From positions 140,970 through 204,969 of the forward strand of contig MHBK01000033.1 of NCBI GenBank assembly GCA_001804865.1: a stretch of DNA of 64,000 nt, given 5' to 3'. The notes under the pieces are model-generated. The model did not search any database. It was not told where the DNA came from and saw nothing but the letters and a program-made list of their open reading frames with translations. Below, piece after piece: positions 43,962 through 54,067 of this stretch; positions within the stretch are counted from its first letter, which is position 1; each line of letters begins with the position of its first letter. The stretch comes from Lentisphaerae bacterium GWF2_57_35 (lineage in GTDB: Bacteria; Verrucomicrobiota; Kiritimatiellia; CAIQIC01; GWF2-57-35). Position numbers and translations under genes: made by a program.

Positions 43962-46430
43962 ATGGATAAAAACGCTATCTGGAAATGGTTGATTCTGGTT
44001 GTACTGGTTTCATGGTCGATAGTCACGATTACGCCGTTGTCGGAAAAGATCAAATACGGGTTGGATTTGCAGGGCGGTACGAGTTACGTCCTGGAAGTGG
44101 ATACCAGCGAATTGGCGCCGGAAACCGTCAAGGATGCCCGCGAACGGGCGCTGGAAGTCATCCGCAATCGTGTCGATGCCATGGGCGTGGCGGAACCGGT
44201 CATTTATCCGGAAGCGGGCAACAACCGAATCGTGGTCCAGATTCCCGGCCTCAAAGCCGAAGACCGGGAGCGCGCCAAGAAGAACATCCAGAGCGCCGCT
44301 TTCCTCGAATTCCGAATGGTCCATCCCAAGAACGCCGAACTGGTCGCGCAGCTTTTCGAAAAAGGATTTGTTCCGGAAGGCTACAGAATCGTTTCCTTGG
44401 ACAGCCAGGGACCGGGCATGCGGGGCGGTAAATTTTGGAAGAAGACTGAAGAGGCCCAAAAGACAACCGGCATCAGCAGCAATATGGATGTTCGGGCTTC
44501 GATCCGGAATTTCCATGTGCCCTCAGCCTCCTATGAATTGCTCCTGATGAAGGAAGAAGTCGGCGGCCAAGAGCTGTTCTCGCCGCATTATGTCAACCGC
44601 CGCCGCGAGTTGTCCGGCGAAAGCCTGAAGACCGCCGGCGTGGATTACCAGCAATTAGGCCAGCCGATCGTCAACTTGAAGTTCGATTCCCAGGGCTCCA
44701 AGCGGTTTGCCGCGGTGACCTCGGACTACGCGCCCGGCGGAGCGAAAAACCGGAGTCCGGACGGACGTCAATATCTCGGGATCGTGCTGGACGGAACGTT
44801 GTATTCCGCTCCGTTCATCAAGACCGCAATTCACGGCGGCGAAGCGATCATTGAAGGGCAGTTTTCCTTCAAAGAAGCCCAGGACTTGGCCATTGTCCTG
44901 CGAGCGGGTTCTCTGCCGGCGCCGGTGAAAGTCATTGAAGAACGTCATGTCGATCCGTCGTTGGGCAAGGATTCCGTGGCCAGCGGCAAGCGCGCGTCCA
45001 TCATCGGCGGCGTCGCGGTCATGCTCTTCATGTTGGGTTATTATATGCTGGGCGGTCTGATTGCGGATTTGGCCCTGGTGCTGAACCTCGTTTTGTTGCC
45101 GCTCGGTTTGATGCTGGTTTCCGGCCTGTTCAGCCTGCTGGATAACACGGGCATCGGGCATGCGATCAGCCTGCCGACGTTGACCCTGCCGGGTATCGCC
45201 GGGCTGGCTTTGACCATCGGTATGGCGGTGGACGCGAACGTGCTGATCTTCGAACGCATGCGCGAGGAACAACGCCAGGGCAAGCGGTTTGCCAGCGTGA
45301 TTTCCGCCGGTTACGATAAAGCGTTCAGCGCCATTTTCGACTCCAACATCACGACTTTGCTGACCGCCGCGATCATGTTCATGATGGGCTCCGGCGCCGT
45401 CCGCGGGTTTGCCGTCATGTTGAGCGCCGGCATTATTGTCAGCATGTACTCCGCCATTTTCGTTTCGCGCATGGTGTTCGAGCTGCTGGCCCGCTACACC
45501 ACCATGCAGGAATTTAAGATGTTCACCTGGATTCGCGACACCAAGATCGATTTCATGGGCATGCGGAAATATGCCGCCGCCTTTTCGATCGGTTTGATTG
45601 TCGTTACCTGGGTGCTGATGTTCGCCCGCGGCGAAAAGAACTTGGGCGTGGATTTCACGAGTGGCACCTCGTTCAAGATCGAGTATGCCCAGAAGCAACC
45701 TGTCGAAGTCCTTCGCCAGACGTTGGGCCAGGCCGGCATCAAGGATGCCTTCATTCAGTATCAGCGGGAAATGGGTGAAGAGGGGAGTTCCGAAGCGGTT
45801 CGCGAAAACCTCGAAATCAAAGTGAGCTTTGCGGACGGCGACAAGGCCGAACAGGTGATCGGTGAGAGCTTCAAGGACTTCAAGATCCTGGAACAAAACA
45901 GCGTCGATGCGCAGGTTGGCAAGGAGTTCACCCGGAAGAGTATTATGGCCGTGCTGCTCTCCCTGGTCGGGTTGATCATTTACATTTCCTGGCGATTTGA
46001 ATTTGCCTTCTCCGTGGGCGCCGTGGTGGCCTTGCTCCATGACGCATTGATCACTATCGGCATCTACTGCCTGCTTGGCCGGCAAATCAGCTTGCCCATT
46101 GTGGCGGCTGTGCTGACCGTCATCGGGTATTCCGTCAACGACACGATCGTGGTCTTCGATCGTATTCGCGAAGATCTGAAGTTGATGCGCGGAAAATCGT
46201 TTATCGACATTGCCAATCTGAGCATCAATCAGACCCTGGGCCGAACGGTGTTGACATCCCTGACGACCTTGCTCAGCGTGGCGGCGTTGCTGATCTTCGG
46301 CGGCGGCGCCATCAACGACTTTGCGTTGGCGCTGTTCATCGGCATCATCATCGGCACTTATTCATCGATCTTCGTGGCCACTCCGATCGTCCTGCTCTGG
46401 CATCGGAATGAGAAACAAGAAGCGAAGTGA
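43962..46430 (+). CDS. secDF: Fused protein-export membrane protein SecDF
   Basis: An 822-residue fusion of SecD and SecF, the proton-driven factor that helps pull exported proteins across the membrane. The SecD half begins with one helix and YGLDLQGGTSYVLEVD (about 33-45), then a large periplasmic P1 domain and six helices with GLALTIGMAVDANVLIFERM (about 412-431). The SecF half restarts near 530 with a second first helix and FTSGTSFKIEY, and has the matching VLTVIGYSVNDTIVVFDRI near 715. Both sets of conserved Asp residues in the membrane helices are present. The stop overlaps the GTG of recJ. Confidence 0.96.
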   Translation: MDKNAIWKWLILVVLVSWSIVTITPLSEKIKYGLDLQGGTSYVLEVDTSELAPETVKDARERALEVIRNRVDAMGVAEPVIYPEAGNNRIVVQIPGLKAEDRERAKKNIQSAAFLEFRMVHPKNAELVAQLFEKGFVPEGYRIVSLDSQGPGMRGGKFWKKTEEAQKTTGISSNMDVRASIRNFHVPSASYELLLMKEEVGGQELFSPHYVNRRRELSGESLKTAGVDYQQLGQPIVNLKFDSQGSKRFAAVTSDYAPGGAKNRSPDGRQYLGIVLDGTLYSAPFIKTAIHGGEAIIEGQFSFKEAQDLAIVLRAGSLPAPVKVIEERHVDPSLGKDSVASGKRASIIGGVAVMLFMLGYYMLGGLIADLALVLNLVLLPLGLMLVSGLFSLLDNTGIGHAISLPTLTLPGIAGLALTIGMAVDANVLIFERMREEQRQGKRFASVISAGYDKAFSAIFDSNITTLLTAAIMFMMGSGAVRGFAVMLSAGIIVSMYSAIFVSRMVFELLARYTTMQEFKMFTWIRDTKIDFMGMRKYAAAFSIGLIVVTWVLMFARGEKNLGVDFTSGTSFKIEYAQKQPVEVLRQTLGQAGIKDAFIQYQREMGEEGSSEAVRENLEIKVSFADGDKAEQVIGESFKDFKILEQNSVDAQVGKEFTRKSIMAVLLSLVGLIIYISWRFEFAFSVGAVVALLHDALITIGIYCLLGRQISLPIVAAVLTVIGYSVNDTIVVFDRIREDLKLMRGKSFIDIANLSINQTLGRTVLTSLTTLLSVAALLIFGGGAINDFALALFIGIIIGTYSSIFVATPIVLLWHRNEKQEAK

Positions 46431-48148
46431 CCGTAGCGCCATCCAAAATCTGGAAAACGGCGGCCGGCGATCGCGATTGCGCGATTCGACTGGCCGCCGA
46501 GTTGGCCATCCCTCAACCGCTGGCGGCGTTGCTGGCGTCGCGGGGCGTGACGGATGCCGGGCTGGCCGACAAGTTCCTGAATCCTCGTCTGGGCGACATG
46601 TCCGATCCGTTTCTTTTGCCGGGGATGACCGCGGCGGTGGATCGGATCGCCGAAGCCTTGAAGTCGAACGAGCCGATTGTCATTTACGGGGATTATGACG
46701 TCGACGGCGTAACCAGTACGGCCTTGATGGTTACCATCCTGAGCCGGCTCGGGGCGTTGGTGACGCCATTTCTTCCGAATCGCATGGAAGACGGCTATGG
46801 GTTGAGCGAAGCCACGCTTCAGCGCTGTATCGATCAATATCACCCTCGGCTCATCGTTACGGTGGATTGCGGCACCGGCTCCGTGGAGGCGGTGCAAAAA
46901 GCGGCCGCGCAGGGCATCGACGTGGTGGTGACCGATCATCATGAGCCTTCCGGCGCTGTTGCGCCGGCCGTGGCCATGGTCAATCCCAAAGTCAGCGGCG
47001 ATGCTTCATCGCAAATGCTCGCGGGAGTGGGCGTCGCCTTCAAGCTTTGCCACGCCATCCTTAAACGCGGCCGGGACGAAAAATGGCCGGGCGTGGAAGC
47101 CATCGACTTGAAGGAGCATTTGGACTACGTGGCGCTCGGAACGATCGCGGATATTGTGCCGCTGCTCTCCGAAAACCGCATCCTCGCCCGGTACGGACTG
47201 GGCCTCTTGAACCGGACGCATTCCATCGGACTCAAGAGCTTGATGGAGGTCGCCGGCGTTTCGGGCGTGGTGGATTCCTATCATGTCGGATTTGTACTGG
47301 GGCCGCGCATTAATGCGGCCGGACGCATTCGCGACGCGCAGTCGGCGTTGGAACTGCTTTTGACCGACCATCCTCAACGCGCTCGAAACCTGGCCATGCA
47401 GCTCGATGCCGCCAATCGCGACCGGCAGGCGATCGAGGCCAAGATTGTCAAGGAAGCTTCGGACCTGATCGACGCCTATTACCAGGCCGACGTTCATTAC
47501 GGCTTGGTCGTTGCCCGGAAAGAGTGGCATACCGGCGTGATTGGCATCGTGGCTTCCCGGTTGACCGCGCGGTATCGGCGGCCGACGATCGTGATCGGCA
47601 TCGATGAAGACGGGGTCGGGCGGGGTTCCTGTCGGAGCATCGAAGGGTTTGACGTGCTTCAGCATCTGGAAGCCTGCTCGGATTTGTTGCTGAAATATGG
47701 CGGACATGCCATGGCCGCCGGTTTGGAGTTGAAGGAAGAATCGATTCCCGCTTTTACCGAGCGATTCAACAGCCTCGCCGCCGCCACGTTGAAGGGCTAT
47801 GATTTGCGGGCAGTCCAACCGGTGGATGCCTGGATACAGCTTAGTGAAGCGAACGAGTATTTCATGGAATCGCAGGATCGGTTCAAGCCGTTCGGGCATT
47901 TGCACCCGATGCCGGTCTGGGCCGTGCGGGGCGTGCGCATCGAAGGAATGCCTCATGTAGTAGGCAAGCATCACTTGAAGCTGAGCATCTCCGGTCATGG
48001 GGTGCAACGCGAGGCCATTGCCTTTAACATGGGAGCCCGAACCGTTCCCGAAGGGCCTTTGGACATCGCGTTTTGCCTTCAAAGGAACTCCTATATGGGT
48101 CGCGATACGCTTCAGCTCAATATTCAGGATTTCCGCAGATCCGAATAG
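46427..48148 (+). CDS. recJ: Single-stranded-DNA-specific exonuclease RecJ
   Basis: A 573-residue RecJ, the 5'-3' exonuclease for single-stranded DNA in repair. DHH motifs are present in order: IYGDYDVDGVTSTALM (about 85-100), TVDCGTGS, VVTDHHEPSG (about 168), and GTIADIVPL. The DHHA1 part carries LVVARKEWHTGVIGIVASRL and then the glycine-rich KYGGHAMAAGL. The oligonucleotide-binding C-terminal domain is complete. The GTG start at 46427 overlaps the secDF stop. Confidence 0.95.
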   Translation: MTVAPSKIWKTAAGDRDCAIRLAAELAIPQPLAALLASRGVTDAGLADKFLNPRLGDMSDPFLLPGMTAAVDRIAEALKSNEPIVIYGDYDVDGVTSTALMVTILSRLGALVTPFLPNRMEDGYGLSEATLQRCIDQYHPRLIVTVDCGTGSVEAVQKAAAQGIDVVVTDHHEPSGAVAPAVAMVNPKVSGDASSQMLAGVGVAFKLCHAILKRGRDEKWPGVEAIDLKEHLDYVALGTIADIVPLLSENRILARYGLGLLNRTHSIGLKSLMEVAGVSGVVDSYHVGFVLGPRINAAGRIRDAQSALELLLTDHPQRARNLAMQLDAANRDRQAIEAKIVKEASDLIDAYYQADVHYGLVVARKEWHTGVIGIVASRLTARYRRPTIVIGIDEDGVGRGSCRSIEGFDVLQHLEACSDLLLKYGGHAMAAGLELKEESIPAFTERFNSLAAATLKGYDLRAVQPVDAWIQLSEANEYFMESQDRFKPFGHLHPMPVWAVRGVRIEGMPHVVGKHHLKLSISGHGVQREAIAFNMGARTVPEGPLDIAFCLQRNSYMGRDTLQLNIQDFRRSE

Positions 48149-48229
48149 GGGGTTTTGTTGTCTTGTCATGGCCCCCTTGGCGGGGGTAAGCTGTCGCGGA
48201 TTTTTGATAATTAAATAAAAAGCGAGGTT

Positions 48230-48937
48230 GTGGTGTCCACTATCATTGAAAGAATCCTAGTTATTCAGGAGCGCGATCGTCGAATCCGCGATTTGAGCCG
48301 CGAATGCGACGATATCCCGATTCATCAAAAGCAGGTCGAATCCCGGCTCGACGCGAACCGGGAATCCTTGAAAGCGACGCAGGAGGAAATGAAGAAGCGC
48401 ACCTCGGCCGCCAAGGAAATCGACGTGGAAATCGAGTCGCTGAAGCAAAAGATTACGAAATTCCGCGAGCAGCAATTACAGATTAAGAGCAATGTGGAAT
48501 ACAAGGCGCTCGAACACGAAATTGCTGCGGTGCAGGGAAAGATCCGGGAGCTGGAAGACAAGGAATTGGTCGTCATGGAAAGCATCGAAGAGATCCGGGG
48601 CGCCCTGACCAGTCGCGAAAAGGATCTGCAGCAGGATCAAGCCCGTGTCAGCCAGGATATGGGAACTTTGGCCCAGCGGCTGGAGGGCATGAAGGCCGAT
48701 TTGGAGATTCTAAGAAGGGATCGAGCGGCCCTGGCGGCCAATGTGACGCCGGATTGGCTTTCGCGGTATGAGCGCATTTTTCAGAAAACCGGCGATTTTG
48801 CCGTCGTGCCGGTGGAGCATGGCACCTGCGGAGGCTGTCATATGCAACTGCCGCCCAGCGTGGTCCACAATGCCAAGAATCCTCTCGTCATGACGGGCTG
48901 TAATTTTTGCGGCCGCATATTGTATTGGCAGCCTTGA
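48230..48937 (+). CDS. Coiled-coil zinc-ribbon protein (CT398-like)
   Basis: A 235-residue protein. Residues about 10-165 are one long coiled-coil hairpin (repeats of Glu, Lys, Leu and Arg, such as EIESLKQKITKFREQQLQ). The C-terminus is a zinc ribbon with CGGCHMQLPPSVVHNA and GCNFCGRILYW, four Cys in CxxC pairs. This is the CT398-like/C4-type zinc-ribbon family, whose members interact with RNA polymerase sigma-54 or secretion factors in some bacteria; the role here is open. Two consecutive GTG codons at 48230 and 48233 could both start translation. Confidence 0.85.
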   Translation: MVSTIIERILVIQERDRRIRDLSRECDDIPIHQKQVESRLDANRESLKATQEEMKKRTSAAKEIDVEIESLKQKITKFREQQLQIKSNVEYKALEHEIAAVQGKIRELEDKELVVMESIEEIRGALTSREKDLQQDQARVSQDMGTLAQRLEGMKADLEILRRDRAALAANVTPDWLSRYERIFQKTGDFAVVPVEHGTCGGCHMQLPPSVVHNAKNPLVMTGCNFCGRILYWQP

Positions 48938-48963
48938 TAACGTATATTTTAACAGTGTTCTTT

Positions 48964-49381
48964 GGAAATCGATGAACTGAAGTGTCTGGTCGCTCCGATT
49001 AATCTCGGAGAGGAAAGTCCGGACTCCATAGGGCAGGATGTCCCTCGTTATTCGAGGGAAACCCTTTGCTACAACGAAGGGGATGGAAAGTGCCACAGAA
49101 AACAAACCGCCTCGAAAATGCCGCAAGGCATCTTCCGGGGTAAGGGCGAAACGGCGGTGTAAGAGACCACCGGTCATAGTCGTAAGGCATGACGCAAGGC
49201 AAACCCCATCCGGAGCAAGATCAAATAAGGGGTTGGAGGCTGCTCGTCTCGTTCCCGTTTCGGCGGGAGTAAACTCCGGGTTGATCGCAGAGAACCTCTT
49301 TAAGGGGTTCAATAGATAAATGACCAACCTGTGGAAACACAGGCAACAAAATTCGGCTTACGGCTTCATTCATCGATTTCC
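48964..49381 (+). ncRNA. rnpB: RNase P RNA, bacterial class A
   Basis: This region carries the conserved blocks of the catalytic RNA that trims the 5' end of tRNA. GAGGAAAGTCCGGACTCC is at 49009-49026, followed by an AGGGCAG block, GCCACAGAAAACAAACCGCC, a GGCGAAACGGCGGTGTAAGA block, GAGACCACCG, AGGCAAACCCC ahead of the CCGGAGCAAGA piece, GATAAATGACCA near 49315 and ACAAAATTCGGCTTAC near the 3' end. The ends pair as P1: GGAAATCGATGAA at 48964 with TTCATCGATTTCC at 49369. No ORF here is credible. It lies between the zinc-ribbon gene and gspC. Confidence 0.96.
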
Positions 49382-49433
49382 ATTTTCAACGGGTCGGAAA
49401 ATCGTTTAACGTTCCGGCCGCGGAAGCAAATAA

Positions 49434-50339
49434 ATGTCCCATTACACCCAGTCAGTGCAACGAACCGGATTATCCGGAATTTTGCTGTTTTTATGCGTTG
49501 TCATGGGGGGGCTTTACGCTCGTCAGTATTACACTTTGCCGCACCGGCTTCCTTCGGACGATTCCAATCGCAAGGCCTTTGCCTGGCCGGTTTCGCAGGA
49601 ACCTCCGGCAGAGATTTGGACGGTTTTTGCACCGCCTGCGAATCGCCAAGCGGCGGCGGCTGAAGGACCTCTGGCTCAACGCTTTCGCTTGGCGGGGACA
49701 TTTTTTTCTTATTCCGAATCCTCGGCAACCGCCCCAAAACCCGAATGCCGGGCCATTCTCGACGATCTTCAAAAACAGCAGCAATATCTGGTGCGGGAGG
49801 GCGACTGGTTCGAGGCCGTCCGGGTCAACCGAATTTATTCCGACCGGGTGACCGTGGATTATCAGGGGCGTGAAGAAGATCTCTGGCTGAGTTTTGCCGG
49901 AGGACCGGGCCCTCAAAAAACCGAACCGGCGCCCGCCGAAAAGACAGTTGAGGATGGCGTGGCCTTGGAGACCAGCCGGTTTGGCAAGCGGGTGGGGGAG
50001 AACCGTTGGGTGTTCCAGCGCGAAGACCTGTTGAAGTACTACCAGGAGTTGCTGGACGATCCGGAGCGCATGGCTTCCATTTTTCTATCCATGAAACCCG
50101 ATTATCAGGAAGGCCGAATTAACGGTTATCATGTCGACGTGGAAGGCGAAAAGGACTTTTTCAAGGACGTCGGATTGCAACAAGGCGATGTGGTGCGCAA
50201 GGTCAATTCCATGAAGATGACCAGCCAGGCGCGCGCCGAATATTTTCTTGGCGAATTCGTCAAGAATCGCGTAAGTGCGGTGGTGATGGAAGTCGAGCGC
50301 GAAGGCAAGCCTCAGAAGCTCATTTATCTTTTCCGCTGA
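49434..50339 (+). CDS. gspC: GspC-like type II secretion protein with PDZ domain
   Basis: A 301-residue protein with one N-terminal membrane helix (GLSGILLFLCVVMGGLYARQ), a periplasmic homology region (FRLAGTFFSYSESS ... CRAILDDLQKQQQYLVREGD) and a C-terminal PDZ-like domain (RINGYHVDVEGEKDFFKDVG, LQQGDVVRKVNSMKM). This order is that of GspC, which links the inner-membrane platform of type II secretion to the secretin. No other gsp genes are adjacent. It ends 16 bases inside the 3' end of the convergent rnr gene. The start has no clear ribosome binding site; it lies 52 bases after the RNase P RNA. Confidence 0.75.
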   Translation: MSHYTQSVQRTGLSGILLFLCVVMGGLYARQYYTLPHRLPSDDSNRKAFAWPVSQEPPAEIWTVFAPPANRQAAAAEGPLAQRFRLAGTFFSYSESSATAPKPECRAILDDLQKQQQYLVREGDWFEAVRVNRIYSDRVTVDYQGREEDLWLSFAGGPGPQKTEPAPAEKTVEDGVALETSRFGKRVGENRWVFQREDLLKYYQELLDDPERMASIFLSMKPDYQEGRINGYHVDVEGEKDFFKDVGLQQGDVVRKVNSMKMTSQARAEYFLGEFVKNRVSAVVMEVEREGKPQKLIYLFR

Positions 50340-52537
50340 GCGCGTTTTCCCGGTTTCCCTTTGCGGACCGGCGCCGCGACGGTTTGTTCCGGATCGAGGT
50401 AGAAATCCACCAGCCGGCGGGCCCGGTCGACGCGGGACAGAAACACCTTCACTTTTTGACCGATGCCCCAACGAGTCCTATGCTTGCGCCCGACGGCATT
50501 CGTGCGATCTTCGGACGAGACATAATAATCGTCGTGCAGCGAAGCGAACGGAATCATGCCTCGCTGGAGCGTTTCCGATAATTCCACAATCAAGCCCTTC
50601 GGCGCCACGGAGATGATCAGTCCGTCATACGGCCCTGATTCCCCGGCCAGCAGGCGATCCTGATAAAAGACCAGACGTTTGATCGCCACGCTTTCCTCTT
50701 CGGCTTCGTCGGCGGCTTCCTCCATCTGACTGCTATGGACCGCCATGGCCGCCAGTTCCTCGTGAGTGTAGGGGGATGCTTTGTTTAGCTCGACGGCCTT
50801 CAATAGGCGGTGAACCAGCAAGTCCGGATATCGCCGGATGGGCGACGTAAAATGCGTGTAAGTGGTCATCGCCAATCCGAAATGATCTTTTAACGTCGAG
50901 GAATAGCAGGCGCGCTTGAGATTTCGCAGCAACGCCAGGTTAACGGCATATTCCAGCGGCGTACCGGCGGCGTCGCGAGCCACTTTGTTCATCTCGTCCC
51001 GGGAGGAAGGCCGAGCTTCGACCCCAAGCGCCTTGAGCTCAACGCCCATGCGTTCCCATTGCTCGTCGTTCGGCGGCTCGTGGATGCGGTAGATGGCAGG
51101 GATTTCCCGTTGGCTGAAAATGCTCGCGACCGCTTGATTGGCCATCAACATGAATTCTTCGATCAGTTGATAGGCTTCCGAAGCCGTTCGTTTGACGAAG
51201 CTCGTCGGGTGGCCCCGGGAATCCAGCCGGCATCGGATTTCCGGCAGGTTGAAGTCCAGCGAACCCATCGCCATTCGACGGCGACGCAGAATTTTGGCCA
51301 GGCCGCGCATGCGGGTTAACGTGGCGGCCACCTCCGGAAGCATGGAGATCTGGGCGTCTGCGCCGTCGAAAAAGGCCTGAACCTGATCGTAATTCAACCG
51401 CATCTTCGACCGGATGACGGACGGAAACGTTTCGAACGAAATAAACTTTCCGTCCGGGTCCAGCACCATTTCCACGCTGTGCGCCAGACGGTCGCGATCG
51501 GGCTGCAAGCTGCAGACTTCGGTTGTGAGGTAGGGGGGCAGCATGGTTACGACCCGATCGACCATGTAGACGCTGGTTCCGCGATATCGCGCTTCGGCAT
51601 CGACCTCGGAGCCGGGCTTTACGTAGTGCGCCACATCGGCGATATGAACCCCAAGGCTCCAATTCCCCTCCGCTGTTTCCATCAACGACACGGCATCGTC
51701 AAAATCCTTCGCATCGTCCGGATCGATGGTGAAGAGCATGCGCTCGCGCAAGTCCTTCCGGTCGTCCAGAAACCGGTCTTCGAGCTCTTTCCCATGGCGG
51801 GCCGCGGCGCGGTGAACGTCGGGTGGAAATTCGGAGGTCAACCCGTGCTGCCGCATCACGGAGAGCACATCGGTCCCATCCGCATCAATAGGACCTAAAT
51901 CCTCCACCAGATCGCCGGTCAGCGGACGGGAAGGCGAAGTCCATTCGTCCAGATGAATCACCACTTTATGATCTTCCAGCAGCGGCATATTCTTGGGCGT
52001 GGGCACATTGACCTGGATGGTTTTCAACAAGCCCGGAAGATCGGGAATCACATACCAGTAGTAAGAAGTCTTCTTGAGCAGTCCGACCACATTGAGCAGG
52101 CGTCGCTCCAGGATTCGGACAATGATTCCGTTCTTGCGGGGGGCTAGCTCCTCCGAACCTTTACGCTGGCCTTCCGGAGCCTTGACCACCCGCACCAGCA
52201 CCCGGTCGCCCTCCAGCGCCACGTTCATATTTTCTTCGGGAATATAGATGTCTTCCAGGCCCGGCGTGTCCGGAATGACGAAGCCAAAGCCCCGGTTATG
52301 CATCCGCAGCACGCCGATAACTTCATGGGCTTTTTCCGGCAAGGCCCACCGGTTTTTGCGCAGGCAGGAGATCTTGCCCTGGCGTTCCATTTCGTACAGC
52401 AAATGACGAAACTCGGCTCGCTCGTTGCCTTTTATTCTCAGCGCCTTGGCCAGCTCGTGTTGTTTTAACGGAATATACTTTTCATTGCCCAGGAATTCGT
52501 ATATTCGATGTTCTAGCGATGGAGTAAATTCTTCCAT
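50324..52537 (-). CDS. rnr: Ribonuclease R
   Basis: A 737-residue RNB-family exoribonuclease that digests structured RNA 3'-5'. The N-terminal winged helix (about 5-70) is followed by two cold-shock-type domains, the catalytic RNB domain beginning TIDPDDAKDFDDAVSL at about 271-286 with the four metal-binding Asp residues, and a C-terminal S1 domain (GLIISVAPKGLIVELSE). The tail is basic (VRKGKPGKRAQRKR), as in RNase R. The ATG at 52537 has AAGG upstream. Convergent with gspC and divergent from glgA. Confidence 0.95.
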   Translation of the reverse strand: MEEFTPSLEHRIYEFLGNEKYIPLKQHELAKALRIKGNERAEFRHLLYEMERQGKISCLRKNRWALPEKAHEVIGVLRMHNRGFGFVIPDTPGLEDIYIPEENMNVALEGDRVLVRVVKAPEGQRKGSEELAPRKNGIIVRILERRLLNVVGLLKKTSYYWYVIPDLPGLLKTIQVNVPTPKNMPLLEDHKVVIHLDEWTSPSRPLTGDLVEDLGPIDADGTDVLSVMRQHGLTSEFPPDVHRAAARHGKELEDRFLDDRKDLRERMLFTIDPDDAKDFDDAVSLMETAEGNWSLGVHIADVAHYVKPGSEVDAEARYRGTSVYMVDRVVTMLPPYLTTEVCSLQPDRDRLAHSVEMVLDPDGKFISFETFPSVIRSKMRLNYDQVQAFFDGADAQISMLPEVAATLTRMRGLAKILRRRRMAMGSLDFNLPEIRCRLDSRGHPTSFVKRTASEAYQLIEEFMLMANQAVASIFSQREIPAIYRIHEPPNDEQWERMGVELKALGVEARPSSRDEMNKVARDAAGTPLEYAVNLALLRNLKRACYSSTLKDHFGLAMTTYTHFTSPIRRYPDLLVHRLLKAVELNKASPYTHEELAAMAVHSSQMEEAADEAEEESVAIKRLVFYQDRLLAGESGPYDGLIISVAPKGLIVELSETLQRGMIPFASLHDDYYVSSEDRTNAVGRKHRTRWGIGQKVKVFLSRVDRARRLVDFYLDPEQTVAAPVRKGKPGKRAQRKR

Positions 52538-52624
52538 GACCTTACTCTATCCCATGTCAGACGATTTGGCGAGAGCGGACGTTTTTTTTGCACGGGAACA
52601 AAGGCAGGAGGATTTTCATTCATC

Positions 52625-54067
52625 GTGAAAATAGTATACGCGGCCAGTGAAATTGTGCCTTTTGCATCCACAGGCGGGTTGGCTGAAGTGGGCGCCGCCT
52701 TGCCCCGGGCGTTGTCGGACCGCGGAATCGAGTTCATTCGCGTCATGCCGTTATACCGCCAGGTGGCCGAAGGCGGATTCGAGCTCAAAGACACCGGCAT
52801 GCGTCTGGATATCCCCGTCGGATTCCGCCGGCACAAAGCCGAAATCTGGTTGACCCGTGAACCTGGGCCCTTGACGTATTTCATCCGCAAGGACGAATTC
52901 TTCGACCGGTCCCAACTCTATAGCCTGCCCGAACGCGACTACGACGACAATCTGGAGCGCTTTGTCTTTTTCCAGAAAGCCGTCGTGGCGTTGATTGACG
53001 CTTTGGAATTGAAGCCGGACATCGTCCATTGCAGCGATTGGCAGACGGGGTTGATCCCGTTGTTCCTCAAGCATGGCATTCACGGGATGGGACGCACCCA
53101 AACCGAGAAAACCGTTTTCACGATTCACAACCTGGCGTATCAGGGCATCTTTCCCGGTTCCCAATATTCCGTGACCAATCTGCCGTTTTTCTGCTTCACC
53201 GTCGATGTGCTCGAATTCTATGGGAACATCAACTGCATGAAAGCCGGCATTACGACGTCCAACATCATCACGACGGTCAGCAAGACCTACGCCCAGGAAA
53301 TCCGGACCGAGGAATTCGGGTGCGGCTTGCAGGGTGTCTTGGCCAGTGTCGGCGACCGGTTGGTCGGCATCATCAACGGCGCCGATTATTCTTCCTGGGA
53401 TCCGTCGAAGGATCCGTTCCTCGCCCGGCCGTACCGCGTTGACGATTTGGCCGGCAAGAAGGAATGCAAGAAGGATCTGATCCGGATCATGGACCTGGAT
53501 ATCACGGAGCAGACGCCCGTGATCGGCATGGTTTCCCGGCTGGTTAATCAAAAGGGATTGGACATCCTGGCCGAAGCCATGCCGACGCTCATGTCCATGG
53601 GCATGGCCATGGTGGTCCTTGGGGTTGGGCAGGAGCAATTCCATGCGCTTTGCCGCGAATGGGTCAGCCGGTGGCCTGGACAATTTGCCGTCAGCTTGGA
53701 TTACAATATTGGCCTGGCACATAAGATCGACGCCGGCTCCGACATCTGCCTGGTGCCTTCGCGTTTCGAACCTTGCGGGCTTAACCAACTTTACGGCTTG
53801 CGCTACGGGGCCGTTCCGGTGGTGCATGCGACCGGGGGCTTGGAGGATACCATCCTCGACCTGAACGACGACGGCTCCCAGGGAACCGGTATCAAGTTCA
53901 AGACCTACACCTCCGACGCCTTGGTCGCCGCCGTTCGCCGCGCGCTGGATTTATATCGGCAGGATTCCGTCTGGACCGCCATTGTCAAACGCTCCATGCA
54001 ACAAGACTTTTCATGGGAACGTTCGGCAGACGATTATTTGACCTTCTACCATCGGATCAGCAGTTAG
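52625..54067 (+). CDS. glgA: Glycogen synthase (ADP-glucose)
   Basis: A 480-residue GT5 glycosyltransferase that extends glycogen from ADP-glucose. The N-terminal opening is MKIVYAASEIVPFAS then TGGLAEVGAALPRAL; the ADP-glucose-binding KTGGL motif reads STGGL here. Other marks are HCSDWQTGLIPLFLK, FTIHNLAYQGIFPG, INGADYSSWDPSKD and the catalytic-domain PSRFEPCGLNQLYGLRYG. The start is a GTG at 52625; AGGAGG upstream is 13 bases away, longer than usual. It stands alone and is divergent from rnr. Other glycogen genes are not visible here. Confidence 0.92.
   Translation: MKIVYAASEIVPFASTGGLAEVGAALPRALSDRGIEFIRVMPLYRQVAEGGFELKDTGMRLDIPVGFRRHKAEIWLTREPGPLTYFIRKDEFFDRSQLYSLPERDYDDNLERFVFFQKAVVALIDALELKPDIVHCSDWQTGLIPLFLKHGIHGMGRTQTEKTVFTIHNLAYQGIFPGSQYSVTNLPFFCFTVDVLEFYGNINCMKAGITTSNIITTVSKTYAQEIRTEEFGCGLQGVLASVGDRLVGIINGADYSSWDPSKDPFLARPYRVDDLAGKKECKKDLIRIMDLDITEQTPVIGMVSRLVNQKGLDILAEAMPTLMSMGMAMVVLGVGQEQFHALCREWVSRWPGQFAVSLDYNIGLAHKIDAGSDICLVPSRFEPCGLNQLYGLRYGAVPVVHATGGLEDTILDLNDDGSQGTGIKFKTYTSDALVAAVRRALDLYRQDSVWTAIVKRSMQQDFSWERSADDYLTFYHRISS

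Noticed and set aside
48962..49319. Small ORFs on both strands
   Set aside because: They lie within the RNase P RNA.
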